Positions 31,997 to 39,907 of a stretch of 64,000 bases of DNA are shown here, piece after piece (position 1 is the stretch's first letter; every line of letters begins with the position of its first letter). A program made the translations under genes and the position numbers. This stretch comes from Streptomyces sp. TLI_235 (GTDB taxonomy: Bacteria; Actinomycetota; Actinomycetes; Streptomycetales; Streptomycetaceae), in NCBI GenBank assembly GCA_002300355.1, contig NSGV01000001.1, forward strand, positions 4,402,001-4,466,000. The letters are read 5' to 3'. The notes beneath the pieces were generated by a model, which was not told the DNA's origin, ran no database searches, and was given only the letters and a program-made list of their open reading frames with translations.

Positions 31997-32749
31997 CTAC
32001 GGGGTGTCGCGCAGCAGCCGGCCCTGCATGGTGATCCGGTCGCCGCGGAAGCGGACGTATTCGAGGTCGACGGGCCGCCCGTCGGCGAGCGTGGTGAGCC
32101 GCTCCAGCATCAGCAGGGCGGCGCCGCGCGGGACTTCCAGGACGCTCGCGGAGTGCGCGTCGGCGCTGACGGCCTCCAGGGTGATGTCGGCGCTGCCGAG
32201 CGGCTGCCCGGCGGCCTCCTCGATCAGCCGGAAGACGTCGGTGTGCGCCAGGTCGGCGGCGTCCAGGCCGGCGCCGAGGTCGGGCGCCAGGTAGGTCAGG
32301 TCGAGCGAGAGCGGCAGCCCGTTCAGCCGGCGCAGCCGCTCGACGTAGACGACGTCGGCGCCGTCCGGCAGGCCGAGCCGGCGGGCGACCGGACCGGGCG
32401 CGCGGACCGGCCCGAAGGCACGGACCTCGTTGACCACCTCGCCGTGCTCGTGCAGCGTCTCGGCGAGACCCTGGAGCCGGTTCAGGCCGTGCGGCACCTT
32501 GTCGGCGACCACCAGCGTCCCCGAGCCCGGCACCCGGCGCACCAGGCCCTCGCCGCGCAGCAGGTCCAGCGCCTCCCGGACGGTGTTCCGGGACTCGCCG
32601 AACTCCTCGGCCAGCCGCTCCTCGTGGGGCAGCGCACCGGCGGCGAACACGCCGGCCAGTACCTGGCGGCGCAGCACGTCCGCGACCTGCCGGGCACGGT
32701 CGGCGCGCAGCCGCCGCACCGCGGGGCGGACGCTGTTCTCGCTGGTCAT
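31997..32749 (-). CDS. GntR-family regulator with UTRA ligand domain
   Basis: The 250-residue protein has an N-terminal winged helix (residues about 15-85, with LPHEERLAEEFGESRNTVREALDLLRGEGLVRRVPGSGTLV read in sections) and a C-terminal UTRA effector domain (about 105-245, with LSLDLTYLAPDLG and VDLEYVRFRGDRI). HutC-type regulators usually repress neighbouring uptake genes until a small ligand binds. It is the first gene of the ferredoxin/importer/flavoprotein operon, with 12 bases to the ferredoxin, so it probably controls its own transcript. I see no obvious palindromic operator upstream. Confidence 0.88.
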   Translation of the reverse strand: MTSENSVRPAVRRLRADRARQVADVLRRQVLAGVFAAGALPHEERLAEEFGESRNTVREALDLLRGEGLVRRVPGSGTLVVADKVPHGLNRLQGLAETLHEHGEVVNEVRAFGPVRAPGPVARRLGLPDGADVVYVERLRRLNGLPLSLDLTYLAPDLGAGLDAADLAHTDVFRLIEEAAGQPLGSADITLEAVSADAHSASVLEVPRGAALLMLERLTTLADGRPVDLEYVRFRGDRITMQGRLLRDTP

Positions 32750-32999
32750 CGCGGTTGCTCCGGGGTCGGGTGAGGAGTGGGGACGGGGTCGGCCACGACC
32801 ATAGGGCCGCGGCGATGGCGGCCGGGTTGCCGCAGCATTACGCCACCTGACGGCCCGTCGGGGGCGGCCGCGACCTGCGGCGACGGTGCCGCGCACGGGT
32901 GAACTGCCACCGTGCGCCGCGCGCTCCGGGCGCCGCGGCCCGGAGCGAGGGATCATGGAAGGGCGGCAGGAGCCCCGCTACCCCGAGGAGTGGTCACCG

Positions 33000-33383
33000 A
33001 TGATCGGCAAGCTGCAGTGCGTCGTCCTGGACTGCCACTACCCGGCCGGGCTGGCCCACTTCTACGCGGCCGTGCTGGGCGGCGAGATCGACCGTCCCGA
33101 CCCGCGCTGGTCGCTGGACGCAGAGTGGTCGACCGTCCACACCCCGGACGGCATGGTGCTGGGCTTCCAGCGGGTCGACGACTTCCGTCCGCCGATGTGG
33201 CCCGACCCGGCCCACCCGCAGCAACTCCACCTGGACATCGACGTCGAGGACCTCGACGCCGCCGACGAGAAGGTGGTGGCGCTCGGCGCGGTGCTGAAGG
33301 CCGCCGAGTCCGGCTGGCGGGTGTACGTGGACCCGGCCGGCCACCCGTTCTGCCTGGTCGGCCCGGGCGGCGACGCGGCCTGA
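33000..33383 (+). CDS. VOC (glyoxalase/bleomycin-resistance fold) family protein
   Basis: The 127-residue cytoplasmic protein has the two beta-alpha-beta-beta-beta modules of the VOC fold: LQCVVLDCHYPAGLAHFYAAVLG in the first and QLHLDIDVEDLDAADEKVVALG in the second, ending in a YVDPAGHPFCLV strand. This sub-type is common in streptomycetes and usually has no known substrate. GAGGAG lies ten bases before the chosen ATG; an in-frame ATG at 32955 with GAGGG upstream would add 15 residues. Monocistronic, divergent from the GntR gene. Confidence 0.85.
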   Translation: MIGKLQCVVLDCHYPAGLAHFYAAVLGGEIDRPDPRWSLDAEWSTVHTPDGMVLGFQRVDDFRPPMWPDPAHPQQLHLDIDVEDLDAADEKVVALGAVLKAAESGWRVYVDPAGHPFCLVGPGGDAA

Positions 33384-33461
33384 CCGGGGGCCGGTGCGCG
33401 GCCCCGCGGCGGCGGGTGATAGGTGTTCGTACCGCCTGTCGTCCGCCTGGGAGGGGTTCGC

Positions 33462-34520
33462 GTGCCGAAGGGCCGATTCTCGCGCCGCCGTACCGCCGTA
33501 CTGTCCGTCACCGCCGCGGCGGTGCTGGCCGGTGCGGCGCTGACCGCCCACGCCGATGTCTTCGGACCGGGCGAGGGCGCCCCGCCGGCCGCCGAGGCCC
33601 CGCCGGCCGCGGAGAGCAGCGCGCCCGGCACCGACCCCGAGCCCTCCGCCTCCGCGGACGGGACGGGCGGCGGCAGCACCGGGCCGTCCGCCCCGGCGTC
33701 GTCCGCCGCCGCCTCGCCCTCCACGACCGGGTCGCCCACCGCCCCCGCGTCCGCGCTGCCGGAACTGGGCTCGCCCGCGGTCGCCGCCGGCGGCGGGATC
33801 AGCAACCAGCCGGTCTTCACCGGCCTCGCCTTCGACACCTGCACCGCCCCGGCACTGTCGGCGATGAACGCCTGGCGCACCGCGTCGCCCTACGGTGCGG
33901 CCGCCGTCTACATCGGCGGCAGGAACCGCGGCTGCGCCCAGCCGCAGCTGACCTCCTCCTGGGTCGCCTCGGTGACGGCCTCCGGCTGGCGGCTGATCCC
34001 GCTGTACGTCGGCGCGCAGCCGCCGTGCCAGACCGGCAGCAGCCCGGAGAAGCTCACCGCGGGGACGGCGGTCTCCCTCGGCACGGCGGACGGCGCCGAC
34101 GCCGCCACCAAGGCCGGGGCGCTCGGGATGAAGCCCGGCAGCACGCTCTACCTGGACGTGGAGGCCTACAACGCGGCCGACACGGCCTGCGCGGCCGCGG
34201 TCCTCGCGTACACGCAGTCGTTCGACCGGGCGGTGCGGGCCCGCGGCTACCAGCCCGGCTTCTACGGCTTCGCGGGCTCCAGCGCCGCGGGCATCGCCAA
34301 GGCGGCAGCGGAGGGTGCCCCGGACCTGCCGGTCGCGCTCTGGTACGCCAAGTACGACGGCGTCGAGGACACCACGAGCAGCTTCCCCTTCGCCGCCGAC
34401 CTGTTCACCGGCCGCCGCCGCGGCCACCAGTACCGGATCAACCAGAAGGAGACCTACGGCGGGGTCACCCTGACGGTGGACCGCAACGCCTGGGACGCGC
34501 CGGTCGCGCTCGTCGGCTGA
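33462..34520 (+). CDS. Secreted DUF1906 (glycoside-hydrolase-like) protein
   Basis: The 352-residue precursor has a signal region RRRTAVLSVTAAAVLAGAAL followed by a disordered Pro/Ala/Ser/Glu-rich stretch of about 80 residues. A DUF1906 barrel domain runs from about residue 115 to the end (FTGLAFDTCTAPALSAMNAW, YIGGRNRGC, LIPLYVGAQPPC, LYLDVEAYN, GFYGFAGSS and ALWYAKYDG). DUF1906 proteins such as mycobacterial Rv2525c are exported and resemble glycoside hydrolases of the lysozyme type; LYLDVEAY carries the candidate acidic residues. A cell-wall role is likely. GGAGGGG seven bases upstream supports GTG 33462; GTG 33423 is weaker. Confidence 0.87.
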   Translation: MPKGRFSRRRTAVLSVTAAAVLAGAALTAHADVFGPGEGAPPAAEAPPAAESSAPGTDPEPSASADGTGGGSTGPSAPASSAAASPSTTGSPTAPASALPELGSPAVAAGGGISNQPVFTGLAFDTCTAPALSAMNAWRTASPYGAAAVYIGGRNRGCAQPQLTSSWVASVTASGWRLIPLYVGAQPPCQTGSSPEKLTAGTAVSLGTADGADAATKAGALGMKPGSTLYLDVEAYNAADTACAAAVLAYTQSFDRAVRARGYQPGFYGFAGSSAAGIAKAAAEGAPDLPVALWYAKYDGVEDTTSSFPFAADLFTGRRRGHQYRINQKETYGGVTLTVDRNAWDAPVALVG

Positions 34521-34537
34521 GCCGCCGGGCCGGGCCG

Positions 34538-35254
34538 CTACCCGGCCGGGAGGACCAGCGGGTCGCCGACCCGCAGCCGGCCGGGGGCGGCCACCGTGGC
34601 CAGGGCGTCCAGCCGGGTGTCGTGGCCGCGGGCGATCGACCGGAGGATGTCCGGGGAGTGCGGCAGGCCCGGCTGGGGCGCCCCGACCATCGCGCAGCGC
34701 TCGCTGGCGCGGACGAAGGCGAGGCGCACCCCGTCGCCGAACCGGCCCTCGCGGCCGAACCAGGTGTCCTCGGTGAACGGCGGGGTGCCCGGCGGGGTGC
34801 GCAGCAGGATGTTGGGCCGGAACCGCCGCTCGTCGACGACGGCGGTCGGGACCTCGGCCCGCACCCAGTCCAGGGTGGCGGTGGTGAGCACCGAGACCGG
34901 CAGCTGGTCGAAGTGCGAGACGGCGTCCTCGCGGGCCAGCACGACGTCCTCGCGCTCCAGGTAGGCGCGGAGGAAGGCGTCCGGGTCCTCGACCGGGCTG
35001 CCCAGCGGGTCGAGGAGTTCGGGGCCGTCGAGCCGGTGGCCGAGCCGGGAGGTCAGCCGCAGCAGGCCGTCCATCCGCCGGAAGCGCCGGGTGTTCTTGC
35101 CGGAGCCGAACCGGCCGGAGCCGTCCCGGACGGCGTAGAGCCGGTCGCCGGCCAGTCCGCGCAGGTCCACCTCGACCGCGTCGAGGAGTTCGCCGCCGGT
35201 GGACTTCACCGGGTAGCGCCAGATGCGCTCCACGACACCGGAGATCTCTGCCAT
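34538..35254 (-). CDS. MOSC-domain protein
   Basis: The 238-residue protein has an N-terminal MOSC beta-barrel (WRYPVKSTGGELLDAVEVD near residue 12, GDRLYAVRD near 36) and a MOSC core with RFRPNILLRT, the conserved cysteine in ASERCAMVGAPQPGL, and LRVGDPLVL at the end. Members bind molybdenum cofactor or transfer sulfur; bacterial relatives act in N-hydroxylated compound reduction. On its strand TAGGCT lies six bases before the ATG, with TAGACC 18 bases further up in GGTCTAGACC, and no ribosome site is visible, so a leaderless message is possible. It follows the cyclase gene by 53 bases. Confidence 0.85.
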   Translation of the reverse strand: MAEISGVVERIWRYPVKSTGGELLDAVEVDLRGLAGDRLYAVRDGSGRFGSGKNTRRFRRMDGLLRLTSRLGHRLDGPELLDPLGSPVEDPDAFLRAYLEREDVVLAREDAVSHFDQLPVSVLTTATLDWVRAEVPTAVVDERRFRPNILLRTPPGTPPFTEDTWFGREGRFGDGVRLAFVRASERCAMVGAPQPGLPHSPDILRSIARGHDTRLDALATVAAPGRLRVGDPLVLPAG

Positions 35255-35307
35255 GGCGGGAGCCTATCCGGCGGCCCCGATGGTGGTCTAGACCTATTGG
35301 CGGGCCG

Positions 35308-36048
35308 TCAGCCCACCCGCGCCACCGCCCGCACCGGCGCGCCGTCCGCCGCCGCCAGCCGCAGCGGGAACAGCGACACCTCCACCGCGGCCCCCGCCTC
35401 CCGGGCCGCCAGCAGCGGGGTCAGATCGGTGAGGTTCTCGGCGATCACCCCGCCGCCGGGCCGGCCCAGCAGCACCCGGTGCGCCGCCAGCGTGGGCTCC
35501 TCCCCGGCCGGGTCGTGCTCGTCCGCCAGCTCCGCCAGCAGCGCCGCCACCGCCGGGTCGGCCGGGCCCGGGTCCGGCGTCCGGTCCACCGAGAGGGCGT
35601 CCACCCCGACGGTCCGCACCCCCGCCGCCACGATCGCCTCCGCGGCCTCCCGGGACAGGTACGGGTGGGCCAGGTAGTGCTCGCTGCCCCAGTGCCGCGG
35701 CCAGCCGGTGGCCAGCAGCAGCACCGCGCCGGGCGCGCACTCGGCGAGCGCCGGGGCGAGCTGATCCGCCGTCACCGCGCTGCGCGGTGCCATCCCGCGC
35801 AGGTCCGCGACCACCGCGGGCCCGGTGAACAGCTCCAGCGGCAGCCCGTCCAGCGTCGGCCACGTGACGTCCACGTGGTACGGGGCGTCCACGTGCGTCC
35901 CGGCCTGCGAACCCAGATGCAGCGCCAGCACGTTGACCCCGGCGGTGTCCGTGGTGAGGGCGGGCCGCAGCTCCACCTCCGGGTCCCCCGGGTAGACCGG
36001 CATGCCGCTGGTGAGCGGATGGGTGAGGTCGATCAGCGTCGGCGCCAT
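35308..36048 (-). CDS. Cyclase family protein (arylformamidase/KynB-like)
   Basis: The roughly 246-residue cytoplasmic protein has the metal-binding signature of the cyclase/KynB family in HLGSQAGTHVDAPYHV (HxGTHxDxPxH). It also shows LIDLTHPLTSGMPVYPGDP at the start and VDALSVDRTPDP in the middle. Family members hydrolyse formamides such as N-formylkynurenine, or cyclise polyketides. No kynurenine genes are adjacent, so the substrate is open. GGCAGG is nine bases from ATG 36048 but directly abuts ATG 36057, so I prefer 36048. Confidence 0.85.
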   Translation of the reverse strand: MAPTLIDLTHPLTSGMPVYPGDPEVELRPALTTDTAGVNVLALHLGSQAGTHVDAPYHVDVTWPTLDGLPLELFTGPAVVADLRGMAPRSAVTADQLAPALAECAPGAVLLLATGWPRHWGSEHYLAHPYLSREAAEAIVAAGVRTVGVDALSVDRTPDPGPADPAVAALLAELADEHDPAGEEPTLAAHRVLLGRPGGGVIAENLTDLTPLLAAREAGAAVEVSLFPLRLAAADGAPVRAVARVG

Positions 36049-36161
36049 GTCGTCCATCCTGCCCCGCCCGGCCCGCCCGCCGCAGCAGTGTCGGGACAGC
36101 GGCCCGCCCCGGCGGACCGGGGCCCGGCACGGTCCGAAAGCGAGGGCCTAGGGTCGGGGGC

Positions 36162-36803
36162 ATGAACGATTCGCAGGTGCGCAGGCCGTGGGTGGTGGGG
36201 GTGTCCGGCGCGTCCGGGACGCCGTACGCGGCGTCCGTGATCCGGGCGCTGCTCGCGGCCGGCGAGACGGTCGACCTGGTGGTCTCCCGGGCCGCCCGGC
36301 TGACCATCCTGGACGAGACCGGCATCTCCTACCGCGACGCCCACTGGCGCGAGGACCTGGCCCGCTGGATCGGCACCGACGACCTGGACGGCGTCCGCCA
36401 CTGGGCGGCCGGCGACTTCGCGGCCGGCCCGTCCTCCGGCTCCTACCCGGCCAAGGGCATGCTGGTCGTCCCCGCGACCACCGGCGCGGTGGCCGGCATC
36501 GCACTCGGACTCAGCAAGGACCTGCTCCAGCGGGCCGCAGCCGTCACCCTCAAGGAGCGCCGCCCGCTGGTGGTCTGTCTGCGCGAGACACCCCTCGATG
36601 GGGTGACGTTGAAGCACCTGGTCGAGCTGGACGCGCAAGGCGCCGTGGTGCTGCCCGCCTCGCCGGGCTTCTACGCGGGCGGCTCCACCGCCCGCGAACT
36701 GGTCGACTTCGTGGCCGGCCGGGTGCTCGACGCGGTCGGTGTGCCGCACACGCTCTACCGCCGCTGGGAGGGCGAACTGGGCGCTGCGGCCAAGGCAGAG
36801 TGA
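36162..36803 (+). CDS. mqnM: UbiX-family flavin prenyltransferase, futalosine menaquinone pathway
   Basis: The 213-residue protein makes prenylated FMN, the cofactor of the UbiD-type decarboxylase MqnL. Family motifs are VVGVSGASGTPYAASV near residue 11 (FMN site), GSYPAKGMLVVPATTGAVAGIALG near 91, and KERRPLVVCLRETPL near 129. It would normally lie directly behind mqnL-mqnP; here it is about 10 kb away, next to the Lrp regulator and mqnE. A 119-bp gap with no hairpin separates it from the regulator gene. Confidence 0.92.
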   Translation: MNDSQVRRPWVVGVSGASGTPYAASVIRALLAAGETVDLVVSRAARLTILDETGISYRDAHWREDLARWIGTDDLDGVRHWAAGDFAAGPSSGSYPAKGMLVVPATTGAVAGIALGLSKDLLQRAAAVTLKERRPLVVCLRETPLDGVTLKHLVELDAQGAVVLPASPGFYAGGSTARELVDFVAGRVLDAVGVPHTLYRRWEGELGAAAKAE

Positions 36804-36922
36804 GACGGTGCGGATCGGGAGAGTATGTTCTTTGCGATATCCGGGTTGATCGGCGCACGCCGCCTTCGAATCCGGATGGTTATCTCGGGTCCGGTGAGGT
36901 TCGGAAGGGCGCTGGCAGGTAT

Positions 36923-37384
36923 ATGGACACAGTGGACAGACAGCTCATCCAGGCACTGCGGGAGAACGGCCGCGCCTCGTACGCGGAGCTCGGCCGGCTG
37001 GTCGGCCTGTCCGGTCCGAGCGTGACCGACCGCATCAACCGTCTGGAGCAGGCCGGGGTGATCACCGGCTACCGCGCCACCGTCAACCCGGCCTCGCTGG
37101 GCTTCGGCGTGACCGCCCTGATCGGCCTTCAGCTGACCGACGCCGCCGACCACGAGGACGTGGCCCACCGCCTCAAGGACCTTCCCGAGGTGGAGGACTG
37201 CTGGTTCATCGCCGGTGACGACTCGTACATGCTCAAGGTGCGCGTCCCGGACGTGGAGGGGCTGGAATCGGTCGTCAAGCGGATCTCCGGCACGAAAGGC
37301 GTGGCCCGCACCCGTACGACCGTCGTACTGTCCACCAAGTGGGAGAGCCGGGTCAGCGACCTGCCGCTGGACACCGGCGAGTGA
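36923..37384 (+). CDS. Lrp/AsnC-family transcriptional regulator
   Basis: The 153-residue protein has an N-terminal helix-turn-helix (MDTVDRQLIQALRENGRASY, then LVGLSGPSVTDRINRLEQAGVI in sections) and a C-terminal RAM ligand domain (CWFIAGDDSYMLKVRVPDVE). Such regulators sense amino acids as octamers. A threonine dehydratase gene starts 27 bases downstream, suggesting local control of branched-chain or hydroxy-amino-acid metabolism. Its place between mqnM and mqnE may be conserved in streptomycetes (from memory), so a menaquinone role is also possible. Confidence 0.9.
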   Translation: MDTVDRQLIQALRENGRASYAELGRLVGLSGPSVTDRINRLEQAGVITGYRATVNPASLGFGVTALIGLQLTDAADHEDVAHRLKDLPEVEDCWFIAGDDSYMLKVRVPDVEGLESVVKRISGTKGVARTRTTVVLSTKWESRVSDLPLDTGE

Positions 37385-37411
37385 CCCGCCGGACGACGAG
37401 GGAGTGACGGG

Positions 37412-38374
37412 ATGACGCTGGTCGGACTGGAGGAGCTGCGCGCCGCGCAGCAGCGGATCGCCGGGGTCGCGGTACGCACCCCGCTGCTGCCCTGCCCGTG
37501 GGCGGCGGACGGCGAACGCCGGCTCTGGCTCAAGCCGGAGAACCTCCAGCCGACCGGCGCCTTCAAGATCCGCGGCGCCTACAACCGGCTCGCCGCGATG
37601 ACGGACGAGGAGCGCGCCCGCGGCGTGGTCGCCCAGTCCAGCGGCAACCACGCGCAGGCGGTCGCCTACGCCGCCGGGCTGCTCGGCATCAAGGCCGTCA
37701 TCGTGATGCCCGACACCTCGCCGCAGGTCAAGGTCGAGAACACCCGGGCGTTCGGCGCCGAGGTCGTCCTGGTGCCCCCGGGCGAGCGCGACACGCTGCC
37801 CGCCGAACTGGTCGAGAAGCACGGCTACGTCTGGGTCCCCCCGTACGACGACCGGCACATCATCGCCGGCCAGGGCACCGTCGGCCTGGAGATCGCCGAG
37901 GACGCCCCCGACGAGCTGGACACCGTGCTGGTGCCGGTCAGCGGAGGCGGCCTGGTCTCCGGCACCGCCGCCGCGCTCAAGCTCACCTGCCCCGGCGTGC
38001 GGATCGTCGGCGTGGAGCCCGAGCTCGCCGCCGACGCGCAGGCCAGCCTGCGGGCCGGCGAACACCTCAGCTGGCCGGTCGCCGACACCTACCGCACCAT
38101 CGCCGACGGACTGCGCACCCCCTCGGTCGGCCGGCTGCCCTTCCAGCACCTGCAGGCCTACGTCGACGACATCGTCACCGTCACCGAGGACGAGATCCGC
38201 GACACCGTCGCCCTGCTGGCCCGCCGCGGCCGGCTGGTCGCCGAGCCGTCCGGCGCGGTCGCCCCCGCCGCCTGGTTCCACCGGGCCTCCGAGGTCGGCG
38301 GCCGGGTCGCCGCGGCCGTGGTCAGCGGAGGCAACCTGGACCCGGCGCTCCTCGCCGAGCTGCTGGCGCGCTGA
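37412..38374 (+). CDS. Threonine/serine ammonia-lyase (PLP fold-type II)
   Basis: The 320-residue enzyme has the PLP lysine in GAFKIRGAYNRL (near residue 50), the substrate loop SSGNHAQAVAYAAG near 75, and the phosphate-binding VSGGGLVSGTAA near 176. It is short and lacks a C-terminal ACT-like regulatory domain, so it resembles catabolic TdcB-type threonine dehydratase or serine racemase/threo-hydroxyaspartate lyase rather than IlvA. It would give 2-oxobutyrate and ammonia from threonine. It probably shares regulation with the Lrp gene 27 bases upstream. Confidence 0.88.
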   Translation: MTLVGLEELRAAQQRIAGVAVRTPLLPCPWAADGERRLWLKPENLQPTGAFKIRGAYNRLAAMTDEERARGVVAQSSGNHAQAVAYAAGLLGIKAVIVMPDTSPQVKVENTRAFGAEVVLVPPGERDTLPAELVEKHGYVWVPPYDDRHIIAGQGTVGLEIAEDAPDELDTVLVPVSGGGLVSGTAAALKLTCPGVRIVGVEPELAADAQASLRAGEHLSWPVADTYRTIADGLRTPSVGRLPFQHLQAYVDDIVTVTEDEIRDTVALLARRGRLVAEPSGAVAPAAWFHRASEVGGRVAAAVVSGGNLDPALLAELLAR

Positions 38375-38497
38375 CGCCGGAACCGGGGCCCGCGCCGCGC
38401 CGCAGGCTTCCCGCGCCCCTGTGGCCGGGCCCCGCATACCGAGGCGTAGGCTCGGTTCCGGCATTGTTTCGGCAGGTACGAGAGGCGGGGTCACCGC

Positions 38498-39661
38498 ATG
38501 GACGCAGGGCTCAAGCGCGAGCTGGAGGCGAAGGTCTACGCGGGCGAGCGGCTGACCCGCGAGGACGGCATCGCGCTCTACGAGAGCGACGACCTCGCCT
38601 GGCTGGGCGGCCTCGCGCACCACGTGCGGACGCAGAAGAACGGCGACGTCGTCCACTTCAACGTCAACCGCCACCTCAACATGACCAACGTGTGCAGCGC
38701 CTCCTGCGCCTACTGCTCGTTCCAGCGCAAGCCGGGCGAGAAGGACGCGTACACCATGCGCATCGAGGAGGCCGTCCGCCTGGCCAAGGCCATGGAGGTC
38801 GACTCCCTGACCGAGCTGCACATCGTCAACGGCCTGCACCCGACACTGCCCTGGCGCTACTACCCGCGCTCGCTGCGCGAGCTGAAGGCGGCGCTGCCGA
38901 ACGTCTCGCTGAAGGCCTTCACCGCCACCGAGATCCACTGGTTCGAGAAGATCAGCGGCCTGTCCGCCTCCGAGATCCTCGACGAGCTGATCGACGCCGG
39001 CCTGGAGTCCCTCACCGGCGGCGGCGCGGAGATCTTCGACTGGGAGGTCCGCCAGCACATCGTCGACCACGCCACCCACTGGGAGGACTGGTCGCGGATC
39101 CACCGCCTGGCGCACGAGAAGGGGCTCAAGACCCCGTGCACCATGCTGTACGGCCACATCGAGGAGCCCCGCCACCGGGTCGACCACGTGCTGCGGCTGC
39201 GCGAGCTGCAGGACGAGACCGGCGGCTTCCAGGTCTTCATCCCGCTGCGCTACCAGCACGACTTCCACGATTCCAAGGACGGCGTCGTCCGCAACCGGCT
39301 GATGGACCGCACCGAGATGGCCACCGGCGCCGAGGCGCTGAAGACCTTCGCGGTCTCCCGGCTGCTCTTCGACAACGTCCGGCACGTCAAGGTGTTCTGG
39401 GTCATGCACGGTGTCACCACCGCGCAGCTGGCGCTCAGCCACGGCGCCGACGACATGGACGGCTCGGTCGTCGAGTACAAGATCACCCACGACGCGGACA
39501 ACTTCGGCACGCCGAACAAGCTCGGCCGTGACGACCTGCTCGACCTGATCCGCGACGCGGGCTTCCGCCCGGTCGAGCGGAACACCCGCTACGAGGTCAT
39601 CCGCGAGTACGAAGGCCCGGACCTGACGCGCCGCGAGACCCCGCAGGCCATGCGCCTCTGA
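38498..39661 (+). CDS. mqnE: Aminodeoxyfutalosine synthase (radical SAM)
   Basis: MqnE joins enolpyruvyl-oxybenzoate (the MqnA product) to SAM-derived adenosine, releasing CO2 and giving aminodeoxyfutalosine, the second step of the futalosine menaquinone route. The 387-residue protein carries the radical-SAM cysteines in CSASCAYCSF (Cys66, 70 and 73). MqnE/MqnC-family motifs follow: ELHIVNGLHPTLPWRYY, TATEIHWFE, LTGGGAEIFDW and FIPLRYQHDF. No mqnA, mqnB, mqnC or mqnD gene is in the window. It is followed by a strong hairpin, so it ends its transcript. Confidence 0.94.
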   Translation: MDAGLKRELEAKVYAGERLTREDGIALYESDDLAWLGGLAHHVRTQKNGDVVHFNVNRHLNMTNVCSASCAYCSFQRKPGEKDAYTMRIEEAVRLAKAMEVDSLTELHIVNGLHPTLPWRYYPRSLRELKAALPNVSLKAFTATEIHWFEKISGLSASEILDELIDAGLESLTGGGAEIFDWEVRQHIVDHATHWEDWSRIHRLAHEKGLKTPCTMLYGHIEEPRHRVDHVLRLRELQDETGGFQVFIPLRYQHDFHDSKDGVVRNRLMDRTEMATGAEALKTFAVSRLLFDNVRHVKVFWVMHGVTTAQLALSHGADDMDGSVVEYKITHDADNFGTPNKLGRDDLLDLIRDAGFRPVERNTRYEVIREYEGPDLTRRETPQAMRL

Positions 39662-39710
39662 CCGCTTGTCGGCCGGGTAGGCCAGGATCAGGCCGGGACA
39701 GGCCGCCGCA

Positions 39711-39745
39711 CCGGGGCCCGTCGGCACCTCGCCGACGGGCCCCGG
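39711..39745 (+). terminator. Terminator after mqnE
   Basis: A 15-bp perfect inverted repeat (39711-39725 with 39731-39745) with a five-base loop lies 49 bases after the mqnE stop. Confidence 0.85.
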
Positions 39746-39907
39746 CGCGTTTCGGCACGCGCACGCCCCGGTCGCGCCAACACCCCTGCGCGGCACGCCG
39801 GATCGGCCCCGCCCACACCCCTGCCACCCCGCGGACCGCGTATGCTCACAGGCTCACCACACGGCCCGGGTTTCACCCCAGCCCGGGACTTTGGGAGGAT
39901 CGACCCC

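Noticed and set aside
25881..36161. Mobile element carrying the importer/redox operon
   Set aside because: I find no integrase, transposase, tRNA target or flanking direct repeat, so insertion by a recognisable element is not supported even though the region looks accessory.
36804..36922. Leader peptide or attenuator between mqnM and the Lrp gene
   Set aside because: No convincing stem-loop pair or short coding frame with a ribosome site is visible in the 119 bases.
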